Positions 34,901-43,641 of a DNA stretch of 64,000 nucleotides are shown piece after piece; position 1 is the first letter of the stretch; each line of letters opens with the position of its first letter. The position numbers and the translations under genes were made by a program. Under the pieces are notes generated by a model, which was not told the origin of the DNA, did not search any database, and saw only the letters and a program-made list of their open reading frames with translations. Source of the DNA: Undaria pinnatifida (taxonomy: Eukaryota > Sar > Phaeophyceae > Laminariales > Alariaceae); assembly GCA_012845835.1 (NCBI GenBank), contig JABAKD010000023.1, positions 8,805,840 to 8,869,839 on the forward strand, given 5' to 3'.

Positions 34901-36932
34901 CACACGCCACAACGTCCTCCGGGTTTCCGTGTTCGTCTAGTTGGTGAAACACTAAATTGACGTCCCCGATTGCCTCGACTCTAATCAACCCTGAATCTCC
35001 AATCTGTATGAATTGGTCTGTAGGGTAGCGAATGTTGTACATGCCCTCTTTATTGTTGGACATCATCGCACTAGCTCCCGAGTCCGCATCCCATTCCTCG
35101 CTACCATACGGCCTAGGTTGCCCCGGGGTACACCGAAGGGCGCTAGCAACACGTGTAATCAACGCTGGCTCAACACGTCCTACAACGCTACCACGCACCA
35201 CACCATCACGATCTACAGCAACAGAATCACCAGACTCAGACTTGCCTATTTGCACACTACGTGCGATGAAAAGCTGCAGAGGAGCTCCGCTGGCTTGAGC
35301 TGCGCCGGGAGCCGGAGAAGAGAGAGTTGCAGTAGCAGAGGTAGACGTGGCAGGAGGCGTGCCCTCTTGCTGTTCTTGGTGTTGTTGGTGCTGTTGCTGC
35401 TGGTCGGGAGTCCCCAACTCCGCTGTCGGTGGTGGTGGTGATGACCAGTGCCCCGCTGGTTCCCCCCACCCCGAGTATTCCATGTATTCGTTTTCGTAGG
35501 GATAATCGGCCGCAAATGCGTACCTCGGTGCGTTGGGGGATTTTCCAGGCGGTAAATTAGGCGCAAAATTCGGCGGCGAATTAGACGGGTAATTAGATGG
35601 TGGCACCTGTCCGAAGCCCTCGCCCCTGCCTCGGCCGCGCCCGCCGGAATGATGATGGCGGTCGTGACCACGTCCTCCGGGGAAGGTGTTAGCATATCCG
35701 CCAGGCCCGGGTCCGTGTCCTGGCGGCGGCGTTCTCTGCTGCTCCGGCGGGTGGCCCCGACTCCAACGCGCACCTGAGTCGTTGGGGTACGGTTGATGGT
35801 AGGTGTTCGCATACCCCCCAGCCCCGGGTCCGTGTCCTGGCGGCGGCGTTCTCTGCTGCTCCGGCGGGTGGCCCCGACTCCAACGCGCACCCGAGTCGTT
35901 TGAGTACGGTTGCTGTCGATATTTACCTTCCGCCCCGCGCCCTCCTCCGCGTCCGGCGTACGGCCTGAGTCCCCGCGACTGCAGGTATTCGTGGAAATCA
36001 CCGTAGTATCTGTCGAATTCTCGACGCATGGCGATGCATTCGGGGGTGTTGTGGCCTTGCCCCTCGCCGTGGAGCGCGCAGTAGGTGTACGTTCGTTCGC
36101 GCTCCCCATACCCCCGATCACCAGCATTCCTCCCACCTCGGTCGCCCCGACCTACGCCGGCTGCGGTCAGGGCATGCCTTGTCTCCTCTCTCTCTTCTCC
36201 TGATCTCCCATTGCGCTCCAGCTCGTGAACAGCTCTCCTGAGCAAATCTTCCATGGTACGACTCGAAAGATCGGGAAGGAGAAGCACGTGGTCACTACAG
36301 AGCTTAAAAGATGGTAGCATTCTACGGGCAATATGTTTGCACATAGATGCGTCTGGTCGCTTAGCTCCGTATGATTCCAGCTTCATCCTAATGGCCTTTG
36401 CCCTACCGTAAAATGACATGATGCTCTCTCCCTCCTTCTGCCTCAGTTCGTTCCATTCATCCTCTACTATCTCCCTTTCATGTTCACTCTTGACAGCGTA
36501 GTGAGACTCAAACACCCTCCACGCTTCTTGGGGTGACCCCGCAGCAAAAATCATTTCTTGGACTGGTTGGGCTGTGATTTTTGCAATAAGTTGTGACCAT
36601 AGCTTGAGCGACTTATCTACTCTCTCCTTCCCAAAGTAACTCCTGAGTCGTGACAGGTCTACATCCGGAACCCCCACTGGTATCGATTCTCCCCTCAATA
36701 CGTCCATCAACCCTTCAGCCGAGACCCAGGAAAGAACAGAACCACGGAAAACACGGAAAGCTGATCCAACACTTTGCCCGCTCTTAAACTTTCCAGACCA
36801 AGCAAGCATTTTATTTTTCTGACGAATTTCTATGGGTCTAGACTCGTACGTGCCTGCTGTTGGGGCGGTTGGCCCACTCTCGTTGGTCATCTGCAGTCCT
36901 TGGCGAAGGGCGTTGGCTAGGTCCGCGATCAT
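31965..36932 (-). CDS. Copia gag-protease-integrase polyprotein (1655 residues)
   Basis: Gag (about residues 30-260, with WSQLIAKI and VEDEWNELRQKEGESIMSFY) forms the particle. A zinc-knuckle-like motif at about 285-299 (CALHGEGQGHNTPEC) has spacing CX2HX5HX4C rather than CCHC. A Gly/Pro/His-rich region includes a 40-residue tandem duplication. The aspartic protease active site is DADSGAS at about 616. The pre-integrase zinc module (VFHDRAGH...CTTC) is near 880-915. The integrase catalytic residues are D in HIDMCGP (about 941), D in RGDCDS (about 1007) and E in GVVENAI (about 1041), with normal spacing. A long Pro/Ala/Ser-rich tandem repeat precedes the reverse transcriptase. The ATG at 36932 overlaps the stop of a short upstream frame. 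The frame ends in TAG at the reverse transcriptase border, a position where an intact element has no stop. Confidence 0.93.
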   Translation of the reverse strand: MIADLANALRQGLQMTNESGPTAPTAGTYESRPIEIRQKNKMLAWSGKFKSGQSVGSAFRVFRGSVLSWVSAEGLMDVLRGESIPVGVPDVDLSRLRSYFGKERVDKSLKLWSQLIAKITAQPVQEMIFAAGSPQEAWRVFESHYAVKSEHEREIVEDEWNELRQKEGESIMSFYGRAKAIRMKLESYGAKRPDASMCKHIARRMLPSFKLCSDHVLLLPDLSSRTMEDLLRRAVHELERNGRSGEEREETRHALTAAGVGRGDRGGRNAGDRGYGERERTYTYCALHGEGQGHNTPECIAMRREFDRYYGDFHEYLQSRGLRPYAGRGGGRGAEGKYRQQPYSNDSGARWSRGHPPEQQRTPPPGHGPGAGGYANTYHQPYPNDSGARWSRGHPPEQQRTPPPGHGPGPGGYANTFPGGRGHDRHHHSGGRGRGRGEGFGQVPPSNYPSNSPPNFAPNLPPGKSPNAPRYAFAADYPYENEYMEYSGWGEPAGHWSSPPPPTAELGTPDQQQQHQQHQEQQEGTPPATSTSATATLSSPAPGAAQASGAPLQLFIARSVQIGKSESGDSVAVDRDGVVRGSVVGRVEPALITRVASALRCTPGQPRPYGSEEWDADSGASAMMSNNKEGMYNIRYPTDQFIQIGDSGLIRVEAIGDVNLVFHQLDEHGNPEDVVACVQDVIYTPWLGFNLFSIWKVAHKNSCSVNPTGTQAGRLRFIRGSANDSLYATRVPPSPLPVDVANQSAPESSACNPPMPVGAVGSVGVSRESAFVSAACISPTVPLSENNLVQPSSVVMASPMELELELETALSHPTPCDSSTAWIYRPQSISDEKTEAYAVEWDIFDRMMQDRKSEECALAILGPVKNPFHVGNDRKRVDINVFHDRAGHLSKPILRESARQRGITLTGRMEPCTTCISARGTRAGVPKRSEGRAGKAPGDLLHIDMCGPYTTTIGGNHYMFYAVDAATGYIANNALRRKSDAVAVFRRCIVDLAHKAGTRIRSVRGDCDSLWTSKDFRDFCSTMGIAVQYSPPGAQQYNGVVENAIQRCNKIAMASRRAAERRLGPGGFSCVRGLDARGDKLWAESATDAAQKLNQAASPSNPGRASPQELFIGKKGAFLVVPFFQYGFMYRERRSKLDDKAVPCYFLNAGDNHADCCVKVLRDDTGRVCYSSNVTWAPLPQSGGGGFSTAPSAPAPPTPPGVSFEIASTPPAAASPLPAHSPSAHASPPPGPTAMPPSAAGPPPAHSPSAHTSPPPGPTAMPPAAAGPLPAHSPSAHISPPPGPTAMPASAAGPPPAHSPSAHTSPPPGPTAMPPAAAGPASAHSPSAHTTCSDPPATAGTPPAAATWPPPPLRSSSPPSAHSPSAHTSPPPGPSAISSAVAGPPPAHSPSALTPPAACSPMPEWSPSSIEDAGSTTSSSPSPAATPAPRTYRKRQPPPVAAGYSSPLTPHATRMLGERGDERVPGRTRSEGRQLSGVPEEGVSTPLPEATSFDHGVGLLSHAGEDVLLSLLANRRALNAKRMLLQGHGSGELGGGGKQHAGSGGVEESKGAPPYDTTGGGGSGGNYWSLEPSGRGVPLGLVSRLATREDFDAALREMRPSHLRPDMPLCHAKDLRVPKTFREARDGEHGAQFMDAAKREVFGLLEAGTFEIVDE
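32750..33300 (-). repeat. 78-bp tandem repeat in copia pol, seven units
   Basis: The plus-strand word GAGCGCTGGGTGAGTGCGCG or a close variant recurs near 32752, 32833, 32947, 33025, 33103, 33181 and 33259. It encodes units of about 26 residues, such as PAHSPSAHTSPPPGPTAMPP. The last four spacings are 78 bp; the others (81 and 114 bp) keep the reading frame. The repeat lies between integrase and reverse transcriptase, where copia elements usually have a variable linker. Confidence 0.9.
35684..35923 (-). repeat. 120-bp tandem duplication in copia gag
   Basis: Two copies encode NDSGARWSRGHPPEQQRTPP and GHGPGxGGYANT. The duplication lies just after the zinc-knuckle region, in a His/Gly/Pro-rich tail. 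Confidence 0.9.
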
Positions 36933-37078
36933 GTTCGATGAAGTTGCTGATGGAGCTGCCGCTGCTGTTGTTTCATAATGTTGTTCATTGGCGGGGAAGG
37001 ACTCGCGTCCGTCTCCTCCATGGTGTTGTGCATTGGCGGAGAAGGACTCGCGTCCGTCTCCTCCATGGTGTTGTGCAT
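36929..37078 (-). CDS. Short upstream frame (49 codons) overlapping the copia gag start as ATGA
   Basis: On the minus strand an ATG at 37078-37076 opens a frame encoding MHNTMEETDASPSPP twice, then a related Met-Asn-Asn unit and a Gln-rich tail, ending in TGA at 36931-36929. The A of the gag ATG (36932) is the base before that TGA, giving the overlap ATGA. A third, less exact repeat unit lies upstream of the ATG. Such an overlap can couple termination to reinitiation, or the small frame may be an N-terminal gag piece displaced by a frameshift: the gag frame itself is open upstream to at least ANEQHYETT. Whether it is translated is unknown. Confidence 0.4.
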   Translation of the reverse strand: MHNTMEETDASPSPPMHNTMEETDASPSPPMNNIMKQQQRQLHQQLHRT

Positions 37079-37232
37079 TGGCGGAGGAGGACTCGCGTCC
37101 CTCTCCCCCGTTGCCTACTCCGCCGGGAGGGGTGCTCTACCTTTCCCCCGACGAAGGTCTTGTGTCGGTTCTCCTCATTGGCGCTTAGCAACGCACAACC
37201 CACTCGTTCGTTGAAGATCGTTGACGCTAGCG

Positions 37233-37737
37233 TGTGGAGTAGGTTGGTACGTGTGGCGCCCCGGTGGTGGTGTAGGTGGAGGAGAAAGGTGGCGTAATAG
37301 CCGGTGATCGGTAAACTACAAACTACTAACTAAGGCGGGTGTGATAACCCGATTTACCCGGTACGTGTGTGGTGAAGCGTGATAGCTCAGGTGTGATAAC
37401 CCGGAAATGGAACTCGGTGCTGTGGCGTGATAGCCGGGATGTAAATACACAGGCGTGGTAGCCGTGCAGTGGTGAAGGCGTGATAGCCCTTGCAATATAG
37501 ATGGGTCGTGGTAGCCCTTGGCGTGGTAGCCGTAGAAGAGACACAGAGAAGACACAAGGTAGAGGCAAATATAGAGTCGAAAATGGAGTGATATTATTCG
37601 TGCACATAAAAACCCACAACACAAAATCCCGTTGTGGAGATCCATCCCACACATATACGAAACCCCCAAAATTCTCCGATCCATCTTTTCGACGGATTCT
37701 TGTTAGCAATCTGACAATGGAGTGAGTACGTCCAACA
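37233..37737 (-). repeat. 5' LTR of the copia element
   Basis: 505 bp, TG...CA ends, identical by eye to 29725-30229. Transcription of the element should start within it, on the minus strand. The sequence just inside (CGCTAGCGTCAACG on the minus strand) does not begin with TGG, so the primer may be an internal tRNA fragment, as known for some copia elements. Confidence 0.97.
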
Positions 37738-37742
37738 TCTGT

Positions 37743-38665
37743 GCCGTCCTTCTTGCAATACCGGAAGTGGCCGATACACCGACGGTGTAACATGGGAAAC
37801 GGCCGCGCAAGAGGGACACAAGGAGGGTTCCAAAGGAGGAAATTCGAGGCTTCAAAACGATGGAGACCACCGGCTTCTTCAAGAGTGGATACCGGCTGCC
37901 GCAGGGGTAGAGACGAGCTGCTTCAGGGTGAAGAAAGGCGCACCACCGTGTCTATGGTATGCCTTGCATGGTGTCGTCCTCCTGTCTTCCGATCTCCGAG
38001 CTTTTGAATTTCAAACTGTTCGCGGGTTTTCATGTTCCGGTGTGGCTTTTTGATTATTGAGCAGACTGCTCAAAATATTCAAAAACGCCGAAAGGCCGCA
38101 CTACTACTGCTGTTGTTGGTGGGCTGCAAACAGGCTTTGCTGCGGGCCAGAGATGGGGCCGGTTGAGTCTTCCGCACCTGTGGCGTTGGCGTGGGTGAAG
38201 GACTCGTGGCGCGTTGCGTTTGTGTGTGGGCCACAGCGCGTCGGTCTCCAAAGAACGTGAGAAGAGCCTTCTGGTTTCGAAAATTGCTTGCTGGTTGCTG
38301 CGTGTTCGTAGCAAAGAGCTAAATTTGCGCCGCTTCGGGCACTCTTGATGACGCGTCAGCCTGTCTGCCGTGGGCAATGCCGCAGATCGTCCACCAGGAA
38401 CCTGGCAGCCTCTTCGGGAGGGTGCTTGGGTGTTGAGGATGCCTTCTGGTGTGTCCGGGATGCCCTGTGGAAGATGATGTGTGCCTCGAATGTTGGTGTC
38501 CTGGCTGGCTGGTCGATTGTTCATTTTTTTTATATGGGATTCTACTATGCTTTTTTTCCTCTCAAACTGGGCCATGACCCTACATTAACCAAGTTGATAT
38601 TTTCTCGATTTTTCTCCCCCCACAGCCGAAATTACGATTTAAAATCCTTGGTGCAAGTAGCTTAT
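37743..38665 (-). repeat. Right arm of the giant inverted repeat, outer part
   Basis: Reverse complement of about 22795-23660, separated from the inner part by the copia element. It carries a minus-strand open frame of 173 codons at 38054-38575 (PKRRKFSSLLRTRS, CGRLNRPHLWPAAKP) of unknown function, not intact in the other arm. Confidence 0.9.
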
Positions 38666-39787
38666 ACATATGTGGTTGAAAAAAATATGTCTTAGTTGCC
38701 GCAAGTTACGTCAACCAATCACAGGGTGGTGGTTGGTGTATTTCGCAAAACGGAATATAAAACGCATACAGGAAGCGTCTCTTTGACCGAATGGCTCTGA
38801 CGCGCTGAAGGTGGTGCTCAAGGCCGAGTTTATGAGCCTTCCACCACAGATTGGGTCTTCTTGTGGCGATCGTGCATCCGTCGATTTTTGTTGCTGCCAC
38901 CTTGGATGCTCTACGGAGAAGGCGCATTGCTGCCGTAAGGCTTTTCAACTGTGCAAGCGGGGAAGCGTTTAAAAACACGCGCTACGCTGAGCCATCCCAC
39001 TGTACAAGGTACAGTGCAGCAGGTTCTAAAATATTCTTCTGAGCTCTCCTAGCTTGAGGGTATCTGTCAATATCTCACCATCACCCGAAACATTACGGCG
39101 ATAAAAGGCATTCGTTCGCGTGCTGCTCGACCGAGCAGTTGTATGTCTTAGCCCTTGCACAAAAGTGATCGTAAGAGAACCACAGTTCTTCTGTTGAAGA
39201 TATCAAACGTCACAATTTGTTTTTGGCTCAAAACATCCAACCCCCTACCCGTGGGATAACTCCGCTAATGATAATGCCTCTTTTTCCTAAGCCATTTCCG
39301 ATCGACCGGAGAGGTCTTCGACCTAGCAACTACCCGGTGTGGTTGAGTTTCTGAAAGTGGATTTCAGGGTCTATCTAATAGTACCTAGGCGCTACGGGAT
39401 AAGTCGTCGGGTTTGCGATATCGGTTATTCTTTTCCAGCCAAGGTTTGGGCTATTCATAGTTGTTGACGAGTGCCGACGTTACGGAGAACCATGCGTGAC
39501 TGGCGGGACGACGCGTGGTGCAAAAGAGGGGTGCACCGATTCTTTTCTGAGGCTCCTCAAAACTGGAATCTGAAGACCTCTCCCAAAACCAGAGTTGGAG
39601 AAAAACAAACTGGTACACCGGATGAAGCATCTCATGACCTTGGTACAGAGCGAGAATCCTGCAAAAATAATTGCTCACTTCCGACGATTTTGGGTTGAGG
39701 AGCAACGTCACTCAGAAAACAAAATAGCCAAAAAAAGGTACACCTCTATCGTTGGAATCGTCGGGCTTTCGCCGGAGTGACATCCCT
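38666..39787. other. No gene; old dispersed repeat at 39.47-39.78 kb
   Basis: No supported gene. 39470-39780 contains a copy of the degenerate repeat of 2.6-4.6 and 41.5-43.3 kb: GAAGACCTCTCCCAAAACCA at 39573, CCGACGATTTTGGG at 39682, and CCTCTATCGTTGGAATCGTC at 39743. 38706-38978 is open on the minus strand but shows no recognisable protein. Confidence 0.45.
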
Positions 39788-40797
39788 GTTTATTATATAA
39801 AAAAGAAAATACACTCCAGCTGTGAGATCGAAGATTTCGTCGAAACTCATCTTTGCAAGCTGTGTGTGATACTCCGATCGCGCGCATTACGAGTTGTGTG
39901 TCCTCATTAAGGATATAGGTCGGCGACTCCCCTTACAACTACAGTGTAGCTATCAGGGTCAACAGGATTATTTTAGTCAGTCTGTGCGCGGAACCTATAA
40001 AACCCGTTTCTGAGGGGGACAAAATCTGACAGCTGTGAAAGGAAAGGGGGGCCTGGTTTTGATCAAAAGCGAGCGGGTTTGGAGGGGGGCGGGGGGGGGG
40101 GGGGGAAGGGGCAATTTGTGCATGTAAGCTATAAATCCTTTCGAGGGGATAAATCTGACGGTTTCGGCACCAGTATATTATTGGGGGCGGGGGGGGGGGG
40201 GGGGGGGAGGCGTGGGGGGGGGGGGGGGGGGGGGGGGTTGGGTGGGGGGGGGGGAGGGGTGGCGGGGGGGGCAGCTCAATATGTGCCTGGAAACTTTACA
40301 TTATTTTGAGGGGATACATGTGACAGTTTTGGAAATAATACATCAGTTTATCATGTATATCCTGGGGTAAGTCGTACAATCAGTGAGTAAAGAGAGGGTG
40401 GAGTGTTCGAGGGGGTGGGGTTGGGATGGGTTGGGGGGGGAGGGTGGGGGGTGGGGGTGGGGGGGGAGGCGGGGGGGGGGGGGGGGGGGGGGAGGGCTTT
40501 AGGTGAGGGGTTTGTTATACGTGTGGTGCTAGGTCTAGGCGAAGGTGCGGGTGATGGGGAAGAAGGGGGCGTTCGAGGCGGGGCGAACACAGCGGCATGA
40601 ATGGCTCTCGAAAAATAATGAGGTGATATCCTGTGCGTGAAGGGTTTATTAATGTGGCGGATTTCGATATTTGGTGGGGCGTTTGAGTAAGGGAGAGCAA
40701 GAGGGGGGGGGGGGGAGATTTTTTAGGAGGTTTAGGTCACAAATAATATTCAAATACACTTCGGCTGTGAGATCAAAGATATGTGGTAGCTTGTTAT
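39788..40797 (+). mobile_element. Fold-back element B, left half only
   Basis: It begins with the family's terminal repeat (ACACTCCAGCTGTGAGATCG at 39812, AACTCATCTTTGCAAGCTGT, GATATAGGTCGGCGACTCCC), continues through G tracts of up to 22 bases, and includes the 18-nt word GGTGCTAGGTCTAGGCGA at 40525-40542. It stops in an internal module (GATATGTGGTAGCTTGTTAT) at 40797. The right arm is missing. Module order matches the inverted right arm of element A, so this is a 5'-anchored truncated copy. Confidence 0.85.
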
Positions 40798-41385
40798 TTT
40801 GTATTGGGCTTCAAAGTGGTACACGTAGACAATGTACCAGATAGTATAGTTCATCCGATTGTATTTCTGTCCAAGTTTTTCGTATCATTTTTTTTTTCGT
40901 GGGCGCGAACCTCGAACGAATCCGACACCTTGAATACTCCCACGTATTCGTGTATATACCAGTCGTGCATACCAGTTACTCACCCTCGAGCTTCTGTGTC
41001 CTACAGGCTACGTCGTGCATCATATGACTACGCAATGCACATTCACCACACACGGCGTTGCTGGTGAGATTCGATGGGATACCCGGTACTGCGATCTATC
41101 AGTACTTAGCGGCAAACAAAAGAAACTCTTATATCATCATTTGTTTTTGAGATGTTCACGAGAAGAGTCCCGGTACTGCCACCGTGACCCGCGTCCTCGT
41201 GGAACGACGAGCCTCAGAAACCGTATAGTAGGGTGCACAGTTCGGTTTCATAGCACGCGTCTACAAGGTGTCAGGACATACGCGCTTGGTAATATTTGCG
41301 ATCTCTGCAGTTTGCGGAACTTTGGAAGAATCTCGGTCGCACGCACAGACGACGAAAGGCTGCGGTATCACTAGGGGGGATTGAC
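40798..41385. other. No gene recognised
   Basis: A plus-strand frame of 119 codons at 41015-41374 shows no domain, and its composition is unremarkable. I see no repeat here. Confidence 0.4.
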
Positions 41386-41490
41386 GATGTCATGGTGATG
41401 TTATGATGATGTTATGAAGATGTTTATGATGGTGTCATGATGATGCTATGATGATGCTATGATGATGTTATGATGATGCTATTAATGATA
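41386..41490 (+). repeat. Microsatellite with 11-bp unit TATGATGATGY
   Basis: About nine imperfect copies of TATGATGATGT or TATGATGATGC. Confidence 0.85.
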
Positions 41491-43335
41491 TACTCGCGTT
41501 TTAAGGGTGGAGGCACTCGAGTTCGCACCTAGTCGATTCTGCGTCTATCTCTCATGTGCGGACAAAAATATTCAGGCTGTTTTTTCTCGGCGCGGTGTCA
41601 ACTACCACCCCATGGGGGACTCGAAAAATGGAGATATCACGACAGGTTTTTGGCACCAATGGAATTGAACGGGTTGTTCGCTCGCGTGAGGGATTCAAAG
41701 CCACTGCCGAACCCAATCCCCCACCCCTCCCGATCGTGTGCTGGGTCAGAAAGGAGTTGGTAGGATGAAAAGCTTTTTTTGGTAACAGCGTCCAAACATT
41801 TCCAATAGGGACCATTGTTTTGCTGCCTTGGGGGTGATGGCTCGTCAACTGAAGAAATGGTCACTTCCGTCGGAATAGCGGTTGGCTTAATCGAACGATG
41901 TAGTTCGCTGGATTCCTATAATAAGCCGACGCAAGGTGCGGCAAACGTGCGCACGTGTTGTGCACCGATTTTTGTTTCTGGGGACGAGTTGTCACGATAG
42001 AGATACACTGCTTTGTTCCTGGAGCTTCCTCAATGTTGGAGTCTAAGACCTCCCCTAAAAACACTGATCTGGAGATGAATGAAACTGCTATCGTATCGGA
42101 TGAAGAATCTCATGTCCTAGGTACACAACGAGAATCACGTGAAACAAAGCAGCCTATAATTTCGGTGTTCATATACACCGTCATTCACAACACAATTGGC
42201 CAAAGTAAGGGTATACCTCTAACGTAGCACGTGCGTCTGCGGTATTCCTCTCTTCACCTGCAGAGGTCTATATCTCACCCGATAGCGAAACGGACAGGGC
42301 TTTCCTTCGCGATGAACAATAACCGTCGAGGCCTCTTGGTATACCAAAGCAGGCCCGTTTTGCAAAACAAAACGTAGGTAAAAAAATATTTTAACAGTCC
42401 GAAGAGGTTTTCTGACGATCTTCTCGTCATTGAGAGGAAACGAAACTGACCGAAAGGAGTGCTACCACCCCTCTTTAGTAGCATGTCGTGGGCGTGGGGT
42501 TGATCTTAACGCTACGCACATATTCTTCATCCGGGCTCGCGGATTTTTAGACGACGTGGAAGACGCATGCCGCAGTAGAGGTGTGCACCACATTGTTTCT
42601 AATACTACTCAATTGAAGAGCCCCATTGCCTCTCCCAAAAGCTGATTTGGGGAGGGGGGGGGGGGAAGGGGTGGTACCCGACGACGAGCGACCCAATGGC
42701 GCAAGTATAGACTACAACGAAAACAATAATTATTAAAAAAACACATTACAATTTTCGGCGAAGAAGCCCCGCCGTCCCCACAAACGGTTCGGCCGAAAAG
42801 TGCTGACCTCTCTATCGTATCATGCGTCGGAAGCTCCTCGAGCAAGGACCCTAACAGGTTTTTGCATCTTGTGGCTGAAAAAAATTTGTGAAAAGGCCGT
42901 GCGGCTCAATCTAAAATCGCCGGAGTTTCGTTCATGTTATATAGCAAATGTATTTTGTTTTCAAAACCTGGAGGTCATGATATTGTTGGCCCGTTTGAAT
43001 CCTCGGTTCAAATGCTCAAACTGAAGGTTATGGTGACGTAAGGAAACTCTTCAAGTAAAAGGAGCCCTGTGCAGATAAAGCAAACGCGGCGCAACTCTTC
43101 CGTGGACGTCTAAGGTGCACCTCTAGCGCCGCCCGCGTCCTCTTCAAGTGATGCCTCGAGGAGGGTGGTACGATAAAATAATAACGGTCGGTACAGACCG
43201 CCTCGCAAGCTGTCGTGTGAGTCTGGGCAACACGCCGTGTTTCATATATAGAGCCCTGGCCTCGCTCGGTGCCAGCTACTCTTATCCACCGATTGCTGCA
43301 GCGACGACAGATTTGCGGAAACAGCAGTCTCATGA
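41491..43335 (+). repeat. Degenerate array of ~300-bp repeats marked by a CGTAGCACGCGTC-like word
   Basis: Variants of CCTCTATCGTAGCACGCGTC lie near 42216, 42466, 42807 and 43118, at intervals of 250, 341 and 311 bp. Between them other words recur in decayed form, such as CTAAGACCTCCCCTAAAAAC at 42042 and CTCTCCCAAAAGCTGATTTG at 42630. A run of 13 G lies near 42655. The pattern suggests an old satellite or a repeatedly inserted short element. I see no gene. Confidence 0.45.
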
Positions 43336-43641
43336 TTGATTCTCATCAGGCTTGCCCAGAGGTACACGTGTAAGGGCTACACGAGAGACAAATTCCTCAC
43401 GTTCTTTTGTCACTGTGCTTTTGTTTTTTACACTCTGTATTGCTTGATTAAATCGTTTGCCATCACGACCACCGTAACCTCCAACCCCCCTCCCCCCGCC
43501 AATAATACAGAAGATAACCTGAAAACAAATGTAACTAATCCGGTCGATCCCCCTTCCACCCCCACACCGTCCAAAAACAAAATTTCAAGCAATGACCACG
43601 TCTATGTAGAACCGGATGACGAGCTAAAAGACAAGGAATAA
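43336..43641 (+). CDS. Hypothetical 101-codon frame with one membrane segment
   Basis: Begins MILIRLAQRY, has a hydrophobic stretch at about residues 20-42 (FLTFFCHCAFVFYTLYCLI), then a Pro/Asn/Thr-rich stretch and an acidic tail (EPDDELKDKE). A short N-terminus, one membrane segment and a hydrophilic tail are plausible for a small membrane protein, and base composition in the tail looks coding-like. There is no homology I recognise. It lies 0.7 kb past the 3' end of the GST gene, on the opposite strand. It may be an exon of an unseen gene or a chance frame. Confidence 0.2.
   Translation: MILIRLAQRYTCKGYTRDKFLTFFCHCAFVFYTLYCLIKSFAITTTVTSNPPPPANNTEDNLKTNVTNPVDPPSTPTPSKNKISSNDHVYVEPDDELKDKE

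Larger units (their letters stand above)
29725..37737 (-). mobile_element. Ty1/copia LTR retrotransposon, recent insertion with broken pol
   Basis: The element is 8,013 bp with two 505-bp LTRs that I could not tell apart by eye, TG...CA ends and a 5-bp target duplication, all signs of recent insertion. Gene order on the minus strand is gag, protease, integrase, reverse transcriptase, RNase H, the copia order. Despite the young LTRs, pol is cut by TAG at 31965, TAA at 31386, a frameshift near 31280, and a changed catalytic motif. It is probably non-autonomous and was copied in trans, unless the defects are assembly errors. Confidence 0.97.
22795..38665. mobile_element. Giant inverted-repeat (palindromic) element carrying LINE sequence, split by a copia insertion
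   Basis: 22795-26312 is the reverse complement of 27124-29724 followed by 37743-38665. Arms are 3518 and 3524 bp, separated by an 811-bp spacer, and look more than 90% identical by eye. The copia element at 29725-37737 interrupts the right arm; without it and its target duplication the structure is about 7.85 kb. Each arm holds a LINE 3' half in opposite orientation plus 2 kb of unrelated sequence. Outer ends decay gradually around TACGATTTAAAATC, so the limits are accurate to perhaps 30 bp. I see no target duplication and no transposase. It could be a fold-back transposon or a one-off inverted duplication. Confidence 0.85.

Noticed and set aside
38054-38575. 173-codon minus-strand frame in the outer right arm of the palindrome
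   Set aside because: The same sequence in the left arm is frameshifted, differences between arms change many residues, and no domain is recognised.
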